Source of the DNA: Pseudevernia furfuracea
Lineage: Eukaryota > Ascomycota > Lecanoromycetes > Lecanorales > Parmeliaceae
Direction of reading: 5' to 3'
Assembly: GCA_022315425.1 (NCBI GenBank)
Contig: JAIUPT010000038.1
Location: 2,099,501 to 2,163,500, forward strand
Length of the DNA stretch: 64,000 bases
Below are positions 44,099 to 54,364 of the stretch, one piece after another. The notes beneath the pieces are model-generated. The model worked only from the letters and a program-made list of their open reading frames with translations. It was not told the origin of the DNA and did no database searches. Every line of letters begins with the position of its first letter. Positions within the stretch are counted from its first letter, which is position 1. The position numbers were made by a program, and so were the translations under genes.

Positions 44099-46912
44099 AT
44101 GAAGTTCTCACACAGTATCCAGTTCAATGCGGTACCGGATTGGAGCAGTCACTACATCTCCTACAGCAATCTCAAGAAATTGTACGCACTGACCTTGTTC
44201 AAAGCTCCTTCCAAAGCAAAGCCTCAATTGTGGCTATGAGAAGCTCGGGCTGACCACAATCTACTATGTCAGAATATATCAGCTTGAAAAATCCGTCAAT
44301 CAGTCATCTACGATAGCGCATGAGGATGCCGAAGCCTCACCTTTGATCAGTAGCGACGATCCTGATGCTGTGTTCCGACGTGCCCTGGATCAGGAACTGG
44401 AGAAGATCGGTTCTTTCTACCAACTAAAAGAGCTCGAGATCTACGGAGAAGTGGGAGAATTGATGAAGGATGAGCAATCATACGAGGCAGATACGGAAGG
44501 ACAGGACCTCGACCAGTTGGAAAGCGCTACAGACAAGAGTGGAAGGCCACGCCGTGGGAGCCTTTTCGGAAAGATTAGTGGCAGACAACGGCGGACAAGT
44601 ACCATGAGTGCGTCGACTATAAATGAAGGGGATGAAGAAGGCGACAGCGATGAGGATGCAGATGAGAGAACAGCAATTAATGGCAGCCATTTAGGCCGGC
44701 GGAAAACTTACGATGCTAACGCAAGCCACACCCATGACGACGTCCGAAGCTCAAGAGAATTACCTATGTCAAGAAGGAGGATGAGCCAAGCACAAGACGA
44801 CTACAGCGACAATGCAATGGAGGTATTGCTAGCTTCTGGCATGACTTTGAAGAAGCGGACAATCAGTCTATATGTCTCGCTGTGCGAACTGAAATCATTT
44901 GTCCAGCTCAACAAAACAGGCTTCTCGAAGGTATGTAAAAAATACGACAAGACGTTGAATCGAAGCCTCAAAAGTGCATACGTCAAGGACAGTGTTACTC
45001 CTGCATATCCATTCAAGCAGGAAACTATGCAACATATTGATGAAAACATAAAAAATGTTGAGAGTGTATACGCCGGCGTTATCACCAAAGGGGATATTGG
45101 CACCGCGCGGCGAGAGCTACGGTTACACCTTCGAGAGCACGTGGTTTGGGAAAGGAACACCGTATGGCGAGAAATGATCGGTATAGAGCGGAAAGCTCAA
45201 GCTGCCAGTATGGGCGTAGGGCGGACACTTCTTCGTGGAGATAACGACCCTTCGAAACATCGATTACAAGGTGACGAGCCCGAGGACATGGGTACCAAAG
45301 AACTCGACACTCCAATTGGAAGATACAGATGCCCAAGTTGGCTGTTCAGCTCAACGTTCTTCGTGCTCATTGGGATCCTGGCCATCTTCATAGTGCTGCT
45401 GGTGGTACCGATCATGAAGAAACCAGAGCAGCAAAACTGTCTTGCAATGCTTGTATTCGTGAGCTTGCTATGGGCGACAGAGGTAGGCCCAATAAGGGGA
45501 AAAGGAAGCACTTGGATGATTGCTGATCAAGTCCAGGTCATACCACTTTTCGTGACAGCACTCCTAGTGCCCTTCCTCACTGTTGTCTTGCAAGTAGTAA
45601 GACAAGACGAAAAGCCGCACCATCGACTTGACCCCAAAACCGCAACCAAGTATATTTTTGCAGCGATGTGGACCCCAGTTATCATGCTTTTGCTTGGAGG
45701 CTTTACAATTGCAGCAGCGCTTTCGAAGTTTCACATTGCTAAGATGATGGCTACGTTCGTCCTCAGCAAAGCGGGCACACGACCACGGACTGTTCTGATT
45801 ACTAACATGTTTGTTGCTATGGTCCTCAGTATGTGGATTAGTAACGTTGCATCCCCAGTATTATGCTTTTCCATCATTCAAGTATGTTTCCCCCTTTGGC
45901 TAATCCCGGAGGGAGTTCTGACCCATCATCAAGCCACTCCTCCGCAATCTACCCTCGGACTCCAATTTCTCCAAAGCCCTCATCCTCGGCATCGCCCTCG
46001 CCTCTAACATTGGCGGCGCTGCCTCCCCCATCGCTTCCCCGCAAAACATCATCGCCCTCCAAAATATGCGGCCCCAACCTAGCTGGGGTACGTGGTTCTT
46101 CATCGCCCTCCCCGTCTGCATCATCTCCATCCTCCTCATCTGGGTACTCCTCCTGATCACCTTCCAGCCCGGAAGAGGCACCACCATCGTGCCAATACGG
46201 CCTATGAAGGACAAGTTCACCGGCGTACAATGGTTCATTAGCGGAGTTACCGTAGTAACTATAGTACTTTGGTGCGTGACGCATCAGCTGGAGAATGTCT
46301 TCGGAGACATGGGTGTTGTAGCCATCATACCCATTGTCCTCTTCTTTGGTACCGGCATCCTAACAAAGGAAGACTTCAACAACTTCCTTTGGACTATCAT
46401 TATCCTCGCCGCTGGTGGCCTGTCTCTTGGCAAAGCCGTCTCATCATCCGGTCTTCTTCATACTATCGCTGGTGCTATCACGGAGAAAGTAGAGGGTATG
46501 AGCCTTTATGGTGTCTTGGTCGTTTTTGCGGCCTTGATCCTTGTCGTCGCGACTTTTATCAGTCATACAGTCGCTGCGTTGATCATACTGCCCTTGGTGC
46601 ACACAGTAGGCGCTGGCATGAAGGAACCACATCCAAATCTGCTGGTTATGGGGAGTGCGCTTATGTGCTCTGCGGCCATGGGTCTACCTACCAGCGGCTT
46701 TCCTAATATGAGTAAGCTTCCTTTCTTCCCATCTTTCGGTTCTTCAAGAGTTGACGTATCTCTCAGCGGCTATTATGATGGAAGATTCGCAAACCGGCCA
46801 GCGGTATTTGCAAGTTAAACACTTTATCTCGAGAGGTATACCAGCCAGTATTATTACTTTTGTGGTCGTTGTAACTTTGGGCTATGGGCTTTTGCTTGTG
46901 GCGGGGCTTTGA
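44099..46912 (+). CDS. SPX-domain low-affinity phosphate transporter (Pho87/90/91 type)
   Basis: Four exons, 44099-44181, 44273-45881, 45934-46711 and 46767-46912, give 871 residues. Introns (91, 52 and 55 nt) have donors GTACGC, GTATGT and GTAAGC. An SPX domain fills about residues 1-300: MKFSHSIQFNAVPDW...HYISYSNLKKL at the start, then a Ser/Asp-rich insert, then KKRTISLYVSLCELKSFVQLNKTGFSKVCKKYDK. SPX domains sense inositol pyrophosphates and gate the carrier. The rest is a CitM/ArsB-type (SLC13-like) permease with about twelve TMs, including LSMWISNVASPVLCFSI, NIGGAASPIASPQNI, VVATFISHTVAALIILPL and GLPTSGFPNMTAIM, the last spanning a splice. It likely imports Pi at the plasma or vacuolar membrane; which yeast paralogue it matches is unclear. 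Confidence 0.93.
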
Positions 46913-47142
46913 TATTTCAGGTATATATGCGTGGGAACGACGTTGACTGGTATCCTGGTAGGCTCATTGGAGGCGCGCCTCTCTACAGCAATTTATTTGG
47001 GCCGGGTGGGGCAGCACATCAGGTATTTTGATAGAATGGGCGGATACCAAACTTTGGAATGTATAGATAGAATCGTTCGTTGCTGCAGAGCGCCTATATT
47101 CAAAAAGGGGTATATCTGTATCATTGCCCATCGCGCTCTTCG

Positions 47143-48255
47143 TTACCTAGCCGCTACACCACTCGGAAAGTTCCTTGCACTCAACAGCACGCCCTTGACA
47201 CCCCTAATCTCAGCCTTCACATTCGCCACCGCATCTATCCCCCCCTTTTTCCCCGTCTTCCCGCCTGGATACATGGGATTCGCATGTGGCAGCTTCTCCA
47301 GGTACGCTCGTAGCTCTCTTATGCTGTCGCGGAGCGGATTCGTCGGCTCGCCATCCGGGGGGAGGAGGTCAGAAAGTTTGCTGTGGATCCCGACAAGTGC
47401 GCTCGTGTGGTCTTGGGTAGGCGAAAAGGCTTCTTCGTCGGGCCCGGACGAGGTCGAGGCATCCGACGGGGAGGGACGCGGCGACGTCTGCGTGCCCGCC
47501 GAGCGCCGGAAGAAGCGCGCCCCGTCCGAGCTGGTGGAATCGCCATCGGAATCCTCCTCCTCCTCCTCTTGGGAATGGGGGGGCGGTGTTTCCGGGACGT
47601 GTGAGACGGCGCTTGCGAGCTTCTCGTTCAACGTGTCGGTGTGTGCCCCGGCGCTTTCGAAGAGCGAGTGGCGCGCCGATGTCAGGTTTGCGACCATGGG
47701 CTCCACGATGTATCTGGTCGTTCCGTAGATCGTAGCCGCGGCGCCCGACGCGACGTATAGGGATGTGAGGAGGCGGTTGGCTGTGATGAGCGGGGCAGGG
47801 GTTTGGGCGTGGAGGAGGAATTCCGGGTACGTTATTATGGGCGGGGTGTCTTTTGACGGTGCGGCTGGCGGTCGTTCTGGAGGGATCGACGGTGTTGAGG
47901 GGTTTTGCGGTGCCGTGGGAGGTGTAGATTGTGAGGTTCCTTCCCGCGTTGTCCCATAGTCCTCCATCACGGCTGCTTCGGGTGGAGGTTGGATTCCGAG
48001 TAGTTCGTCGATTTCGGGTTCGGTCAGGCCTTTGGACTCTAGAAACAGCTTCTTTCGTTCGATTGGGGCGTCGCGTATGGAGTGATCTTCAAGAAACTTG
48101 GAAGCTCTCTCGATCAGAGAAGCTCTGGATTCTGGGGGCTGTTGCTCGGCTTGCTCTTGTTTTGGAGTGCTGTCAGGCTGTCCTGGCACACTTGAGGGCC
48201 CTTGCTGCTGCCATAAGGGTATGCCTTTGGACTTTGGATCTTCGGAGTCGCTCAT
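47143..48255 (-). CDS. PEX14: Peroxin 14, peroxisomal docking protein
   Basis: Single exon of 370 residues. Pex14 forms the docking and translocation module with Pex13/Pex17 at the peroxisome membrane and binds WxxxF motifs of the Pex5 receptor. Its conserved N-terminal helical domain is clear at about residues 44-90: RASLIERASKFLEDHSIRDAPIERKKLFLESKGLTEPEIDELL. A Pro-rich stretch follows, then a hydrophobic segment (SLYVASGAAATIYGTTRYIV) that would anchor it, then a region likely to form a coiled coil and an acidic, Ser-rich part. It is convergent with the SPX transporter, with 230 bp between stops. Confidence 0.93.
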   Translation of the reverse strand: MSDSEDPKSKGIPLWQQQGPSSVPGQPDSTPKQEQAEQQPPESRASLIERASKFLEDHSIRDAPIERKKLFLESKGLTEPEIDELLGIQPPPEAAVMEDYGTTREGTSQSTPPTAPQNPSTPSIPPERPPAAPSKDTPPIITYPEFLLHAQTPAPLITANRLLTSLYVASGAAATIYGTTRYIVEPMVANLTSARHSLFESAGAHTDTLNEKLASAVSHVPETPPPHSQEEEEEDSDGDSTSSDGARFFRRSAGTQTSPRPSPSDASTSSGPDEEAFSPTQDHTSALVGIHSKLSDLLPPDGEPTNPLRDSIRELRAYLEKLPHANPMYPGGKTGKKGGIDAVANVKAEIRGVKGVLLSARNFPSGVAAR

Positions 48256-48398
48256 GGCGTGAATGCGGTTGTTGTCGCAGTATAAGAGAGCTCTCGAAGG
48301 GACGTCAATTCTTGAAATACCGCTTGGTTTTTAGAGTACGATTTCTTGGCACTGTATAAGGTATCTTAAGAAATCTGCCCAAAAAAAAGAATTTAGGT
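48256..48398. other. Spacer between PEX14 and tRNA
   Basis: Likely the shared 5' flank of PEX14. The minus-strand T-run at 48381-48388, 11 bp past the tRNA 3' end, can act as the Pol III terminator. Confidence 0.5.
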
Positions 48399-48550
48399 TA
48401 GACCTAGTGGGGGTCGAACCCACGACATCCGCATGACAATGTTCATATAGATGCTGAATCCATATAAGAACGGCGCGCTCTGATAAAAGTTAGAATTACT
48501 ATTTTATTTTACTTGCGAATTTGAAACATACACCACTGCGCCATAGGTCT
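48399..48550 (-). tRNA. tRNA-Ile(UAU) with two introns, one in the D-loop
   Basis: On the minus strand the acceptor stem pairs perfectly over 7 bp (AGACCTA at 48550-48544 with TAGGTCT at 48406-48400, then discriminator A). The T-arm is GTGGG-TTCGACC-CCCAC. The A-box TGGCGCAGTGG and B-box GGTTCGACCCC are intact. Two insertions interrupt the cloverleaf. The first, 48531-48480 (52 nt), lies in the D-loop and has GTATGT, TTCTAAC and TCAG like a spliceosomal intron; removing it gives GCGC-AGTGGTA-GCGC. The second, 48462-48435 (28 nt), sits after position 37 as in ordinary tRNA introns, leaving anticodon loop CTTATAA. Its CTATATG can pair with the anticodon, as in other Ile(UAU) precursors. The mature form would be 72 nt. 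The anticodon stem is weak (U30-G40, U31-U39 mismatch). A pseudogene is the alternative. Confidence 0.72.
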
Positions 48551-49438
48551 GACAGAAATAAGACCTCCTAAAATATTATATATTTGTTGCAGAATTTGAC
48601 AAGTACTTAGAGTACGCGAACTCTTGTCTCTCTTCCGGTATCACTACTCTAGAGTCAGCCAACCGTCCTCCGTCCAGACCTTTCTGCTTGCTTGTTTCAC
48701 AACGGCTACATGGACCGGTACGCATTTCCAATAACAGAAAACATGATTCTGCGACAACAAAGTCGCGGATTTTTGTGCATGTGGCCCCTCTAATGCGAGG
48801 GACTTCGTCTCCACAACATCGTTACAGAGCTACGCGGCTCCGACGAATTGGTCCTGACACTGATGCGTTAAAGAGATACGTGTGTCTCTGGGATAAGTCC
48901 TGAGCTTCACGACACGACCATCATGCTTCTCGCGAAGCCACGCAGAATTTGTGCGCTAAAAGGTCCCTCTCTACAACACATAGAGTAGCACTGGGCGTCT
49001 CAAAGGAACTATCAACCCACGCGACCATACCTAGGCAGCGCTCCATTATCTCGAGATTTGCGCACAATGTTCGCACTCTTTAAGAGTTTGTGATTTGGAC
49101 AGAGCAAGGATATGTGATTTGGTTGATAGATATCTACAGGCTTCACGAGAAATCACCATCTATTTGGTTTGGGCCGAATCAGTTTATTGGAGATAAAGAG
49201 GCATGAATCTTCACTATCCCACACCAGAGCTTCTAATCACGCTGGCCCACAGATCTAAGGTGTAATGCAGTGCAGCGTTGACCAGTTGGCCCAAAGTTCT
49301 GCAGTCTTCCAGTATAGCTCTTCATCGGGGCATTAAGAGGAAAATTCAAGAGTCCATTCTGGAGCCTCTCTGCGCGAGAGCAAGTTTCGCTTAAGCGTTG
49401 AATTTCTCTCCCGAAGCGCTTTCTCGACGCAATGCATC
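48551..49438. other. Intergenic
   Basis: Contains a 70-codon frame overlapping the end of the next gene (49233-49442, no ATG start), which may be its old C-terminal continuation. Nothing else was recognised. Confidence 0.4.
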
Positions 49439-51702
49439 TCACTCATTTTGTTCACAACCCATGGAGCCGGAAGGGGCGCTGACGCCAGACTCAATCCGTC
49501 TTGCGGGTATCACATACTGAGAACCATCGGGTTGCTGCAAGATAACCTGTGTATCGAAGGCAGCGAAAGCGGGTTTTTGCTCCATAACGGGTATATTGTT
49601 GCCGGGCTTTAAAAACATGTCATTGTTCGATGAACGTGAAGACAATGCCGCTAGTTGTGGAGTCTTTTGAGCTGGTGGCGGTGGAGAAGACTTCCTTTCT
49701 GTTGTCGCACTTGCTGCTGGCATGATTTCGGCATCCGTGGGATAGAAACAGTTTTCGAGTCGTAAGCGTTCCCCTTCACTCCGTCTTACTGTGCAAAAGT
49801 AGTCGCGGGCATGGTGACGACCGCCGCATAAAGCGCACTTTAAGCTTTTGAGGTTAGCGGTAAGACCAAGAGGGCAATCGTTTGTCTGGTGACCTCCAGC
49901 ACATGCTTGACATCGAGGTGGGGAAGAGCAGTCCTCTGCAGTGTGGCCCAAATCTTGACATTTATCGCACTGAATGAGTTTCCGCCATGGCCCTTGCTTT
50001 CCGCAATGCCGACGCTCCCCTTTCCACAACGGTCCGCGGGAAATGACCTCATTTGCTTGAGCTGCTGTAGCTAAGCCCATTGTGATAGAGCCTATTTTAG
50101 CCTTGTGAACGTTTTTCTCTTTCATGGTCCAGCCCATGAACCGAACATCGTCCGGTCGGCTAAGATATTGCATAGCAGAGGCATTGCCGCCCACAAGCTC
50201 CTCGATTGCCCTTATTCTCTGGAGATCATTGGAAAGCTTCATAGACTCGACCTCTAGCTTGTGCATGATGACGGTGTAACTTTTCAGTCGAGATCTCACG
50301 AAGCTCTCGAGGGTTTCAGCCCAGCTCACCACATTACACTCCAAGTCTGGGACTTGGTCTTGGATAACTCCATACGTGATCCGGATATCTCCACTCTCTA
50401 GTAGCGAGACCTCGAAGAATGTTGTCACATGAACGGTCGAGGGCAGGCTATTCTCGATTGCTTCATGTACCGTAACCATCAGTCCTTCCTGGCTTAGGTC
50501 TTCCAGGTAGCTGATGACTGCCTGGTCAAAGAGCCTGAGATCGTATCTTTTGGTAGTGACAGAATCCTCTGGACCACATTTTAGGGGACCCAGACACTGT
50601 GGTGGCTGCAATTTCTGTGGCCTGTCGGAGGAATTTTCGTCGGACTCCTGGCTTGGCTCATTCGAGATATTGGAAAGGGGTCCTTTGCCCTGTACTGTTC
50701 TGTCTTTAGGCTTACGAGCTTCTGATGTTCGTGCTGTCCGCTCACCCGTTTCTCTGAGATAGCTCACTGGTTTTTTAGAGTGTCTAGGTGCCAAGGATGG
50801 ACGGGTTTCTTCCCGAGATGGACAAGCAGTGCCTGTCTCTGATGGACCAGCGATGCTTGTGACCGACATGTCCTTTTTGGAATTCTCTGCCTGATTCTGG
50901 ATGTCGGAAAAATGGACTTTGTACTCCAGCTCGTGCTCAGAACATACAATAGGCTTTGCCGACCCGACAAGGCTCTGGACTCGGTTGCAGAGACAACATT
51001 TTCCAGTCTCTTGTAGAGCCTCCTCGAAGCAAATTGATCCGACAAATTTTGAGCAGCACGTCGTTTTATCAGCTCTTCTTCACTAGCCAGAGTACTGCAA
51101 ACGCAGCATCTATCAAATGATTCCTCGTTGTGCTCTTCAGGAAGATCCGAGGACACTTCTGAGTCTTCAGAGGACTCTCTCCGCCACCCTCGCTTACCGC
51201 CGTCGTCTGACCACGGGGTTTGTCTGCCATCATGGCTGGGTTCCTCTTTTAGTCCATTTTGAGAGCTTGTTCGAGACAAAGTCTTGGGCACAAAGTGATT
51301 GAAGCCTCTAGCAGATTCGCCCTTGGCCGCCAGTTTTGGATTGAGCTTGGTGTATGACTTGTAGAGCTTGTCGAACAAGAATTTTGGAATTCCTATAGAC
51401 CAGCCTTTCGACAGTTCCTTGGTGATCTCTCTCTCGATGACTTCTTCCACAAATTTGGCATCCACCTCTGCGCGGACGCCGGACGAAACGTCCTCCAGAC
51501 CCAAGGCAACTCCCTTCTTGATACCGAGAGCTATATTTCGCTTGACTCTTTTTTTTTGGTTAGCGGAACACTCCTTGTTGTTCTCCTGCAGCCACAATTG
51601 GACTGCATCAAAGTCTTTCATAAGGGAGTGGGCGTGTTCGTCTGCACCTTCGGGATAGAAGTGAGCCAGCTTTGGCTGCTTGGTAGTGAGTGCGAATTTC
51701 AT
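49439..51702 (-). pseudogene. Gag-like CCHC zinc-knuckle gene (LINE ORF1-like), frameshifted
   Basis: Two long minus-strand frames overlap out of phase: 51702-50764 and 50869-49439. The downstream frame stays open above its ATG to about 51075 and encodes GKCCLCNRVQ. The upstream frame reads DRCCVCSTLASEEELI just before, so one protein of about 730 residues appears split by a single shift near 51060-51080; no GT/AG pair repairs it. The C-terminal half has three zinc knuckles in a row (CDKCQDLGHTAEDC, CQACAGGHQTNDC, CALCGGRHHARDYFC), the arrangement of gag/ORF1 proteins of fungal non-LTR retrotransposons. No reverse transcriptase or endonuclease follows downstream. Either a relic of a retroelement or a captured gag-like host gene; the long open frames suggest it is young or was selected. 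Confidence 0.6.
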
Positions 51703-52647
51703 CGTAGATTCAGGCAGCTGTCAGGGACTCGAAAAGATGGCTGAATGCATTGAATTCCGACATGAATGGAATAATAGCTATGAGGCTTCTAGGTACATGC
51801 TGTGAAGCCTTTAAGGTATGTAGGCCATGCCAAGCCGCGCTAGGCCCAATGTTAGTCGTAGTGTTGAGCGCTGGAACCATGACAGCACCCGAGAGATTTC
51901 GGTGGATACTTGACTCGGCCTGCTTTCGGTAGGTTGCTATCGTGCACTCTTACCTCTGCGATGATTTGGAACTGTGGGAGAGAAGTGAAGCGAGAAAGGC
52001 GTGAAGTGTTGACCAGCGCGCTTGACTCTTCATTCAAACTCCTACTAACTGAGTTATACCTGGGGACCGATTGAAAGCAGATGACAAAAGTAGTACAGAG
52101 AAGGATAGCTCAAGCAGTGCACCTGTTTTACAGGCAAAAGTCGGTTAATCGATCTTTTCATTGCAGATTTGAATTTTTCAAGAAATCAACAAGTTCAAGC
52201 ATGAAAGTGTCTGGACTTTGACGAGCAATTGACCCTTGCCTCTCCCAAATTCAATTGACGGCGATGACACTGTCATAGTGATTAAAATCTTTTTTAATAA
52301 TAAAAATCGATCAACGACCCTTCTCTTCTTTACCAGACGCAGATTGGGTTGAGAAGTCTGGATCTCTTAAACCGAATTTTGGGCCCTCAACCAGCACGGC
52401 GAAACGCAGTAACGTCTCCCGCCTTCCGGTCTTGCGAGAAGAATCCCTTCACCGACAACAATTCAAAAGGAGGCAAACAGAACCGCCTTTTCCTTTCGAA
52501 AAGGGACGACGGAAGGGGTTCTGGCCCTCGCTCTCGTAGAGGCGCATGGGGAGGAGGAGGCTCTTTTTGATCGCAACGACGAAAGTGTACACATACCGCC
52601 ATGGTTTACCACGGTTTATGAAAAACCCTAGGGACCCAGAACAATCC
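51703..52647. other. Intergenic
   Basis: 5' flank of the gag-like gene and nothing else recognised. Confidence 0.4.
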
Positions 52648-53293
52648 TCACCGCGAACGTGAGGTCTCCATCCTATCCACCCCCCTCCTTTTCTCTTTCC
52701 CCCCCCCCCCCTTCCCTGGCCAGCAAGCTTTCGTACACAGTCTCCCTCTCCACGACCCACTCGCCGTCTTCCAGACCCCCAAACCAGCAAGCTCAACGCC
52801 CCGGTACGTCACCCTCCGCTCGGCCCCGGACGCAGCGGCAGCGGCAGCGGCAGTAGTGGCATCGGCGCCGTCTTCCATAAAGCTCAAAGTCCCACTCCCA
52901 AGCCACAAAAGGTGTCCGTTCCGGATTACGGCGCGGGTCTGCGCTTTCCAACCCTTTTGCCGCACAGGTCGGTGGACTAGTCTGGACAAGGCGGGGTAGT
53001 CTGCGTTTAGGAGACCGAGAGCCCTGCGAAGATTGGGGGGGGGGAGTGAGCGCCGAGAGGTTTGGGTAGGGAAGGGAAGGGAAGGGAAGGGAAGGGGAGG
53101 GGAAGGGAAGGGGAGGGGAGGGAAGGGAAGGGAAGGTGAGGGGAGGGAAAGGCTCGGGGACAGTGACTGACTGTGATCGGAGAGGGATAGGGTTTTTGGA
53201 AAAGAAGGAGAGGATGCGGGAGGGGGAGGAGCTGTTGTAGGCGTGGTGGAGGGCTTGCGTGCGGGCGATGAGTTCGGGGGTTGGAGTGGACAT
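52648..53293 (-). pseudogene. NTF2/SnoaL-like protein gene, frame-disrupted
   Basis: Exon 1 (53293-53172) begins MSTPTPELIARTQALHHAYNSS...ILSFFSKN, the usual opening of fungal NTF2-like (SnoaL) proteins. A 148-nt intron follows (GTCAGT donor, TTCGCAG acceptor) that is almost pure pyrimidine because of CCCTT repeats. Exon 2, from 53023, continues ALGLLNADYPALSRLV in phase. Around 52900 the family-like TPFVAWEWDFEL lies in another frame, and RRVTYRGVEL returns to the first, so two compensating shifts are needed. The C-terminal part crosses a run of about 12-13 G. Homopolymers make sequencing error a real alternative to a pseudogene. Function is unknown. Confidence 0.4.
53024..53171. repeat. Purine-strand (GGGAA)n-type tract
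   Basis: On the plus strand about 125 bp consist almost only of G and A, with repeated GGGAA and GGGGA units. It coincides with the predicted intron of the NTF2-like gene. Such polypurine mirror tracts can form triplexes. Confidence 0.85.
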
Positions 53294-54364
53294 TTTTTTC
53301 TGTTGGGTTTCCGTGGGGGGGGGGGGGGGGGGGTTTGGGACGTTGGGGGATCTGTTTGAAGAAGAGGTTGCAGCAGTTGCTTTTCAGGTTTGGGGGATCT
53401 CCCATGCCATGTGTTTCTCTTTCTTTTTCTTTTCTTCACCTCCACCCGCGGCAAAAGGGTAGGAAACTTTTGAATTCAAATTCCATCGACTCGGATGGAT
53501 TTTTTTCTCGCCCGTGGGGGGGGGATATGGCCGAAATATGTCGGGCGTGAGGGTGGGGCAGTACTCTAAGTAAGATAAGTATGTAGAGGGCCTGGACCCC
53601 TGCAAACAGTTTCGAATGCACACCAATGGTTTCATTGTTACTACTTTACTTTACTACCGACGGAGACTGATGGTGAAGTTTGATTTGGATGGTGACAACG
53701 TAGGAAACATTCAGCGTGAGGAACCTAGTGGTGCCCGGTAAGAATGGAAAGACAACGTTACTCGGGCGGCCGACCTGTTTCATCAAGCACCAATCAGATG
53801 ATGATGTTGATGATGTTTATATGGTTAGCCCAGCCAACGAGATCGCTCGTTTTTCATCGAGGCCGATTGTATAAAGCCTTTCAGAACTGCTCAAATGCGA
53901 TTGATTGGCTTGTGACGAAAAAGGTTCGGCCGCACGAATGGTTTTTCGGCAGTCCTTGGCCCGCGGTTTAGGTAACAAGGGATCTAGCCTCCCCATACCT
54001 GGCTACCGCTCGCTCGTAGACGAGATTGATTACTCACGTTAGTGCTGAGTGGCTTGATCGGAACGCAGTCGAGTCAGACTGAAAGCTGCCGTCGAAAAGA
54101 ATGAGCGTGGGCAGTAATCTAGACAATGTAGCACTGCACTTTTCGTGATCGTCGTATTACTACTGTAAAGACATTGGTCCTGCAGGGAGTAGTGAGTAGT
54201 GCAATACAAAGGGGTGTTTTATGTCAAAGTAAATATTGATAGCAAAATGGTGTGCAGCTTCGATCATCCATTCATGATACCTTCTTTTCCCCTCTATGGG
54301 AATGAACGAGTGTTTTTTCTTCAACTCAAAGCCCCCCCTTTCCCTCTCAGGTTCCCCTTCTTTC
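53294..54364. other. Intergenic with long homopolymers
   Basis: Starts with a run of about 18 G near 53316-53333. No supported gene lies between here and the FAD oxidase gene. Confidence 0.5.
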
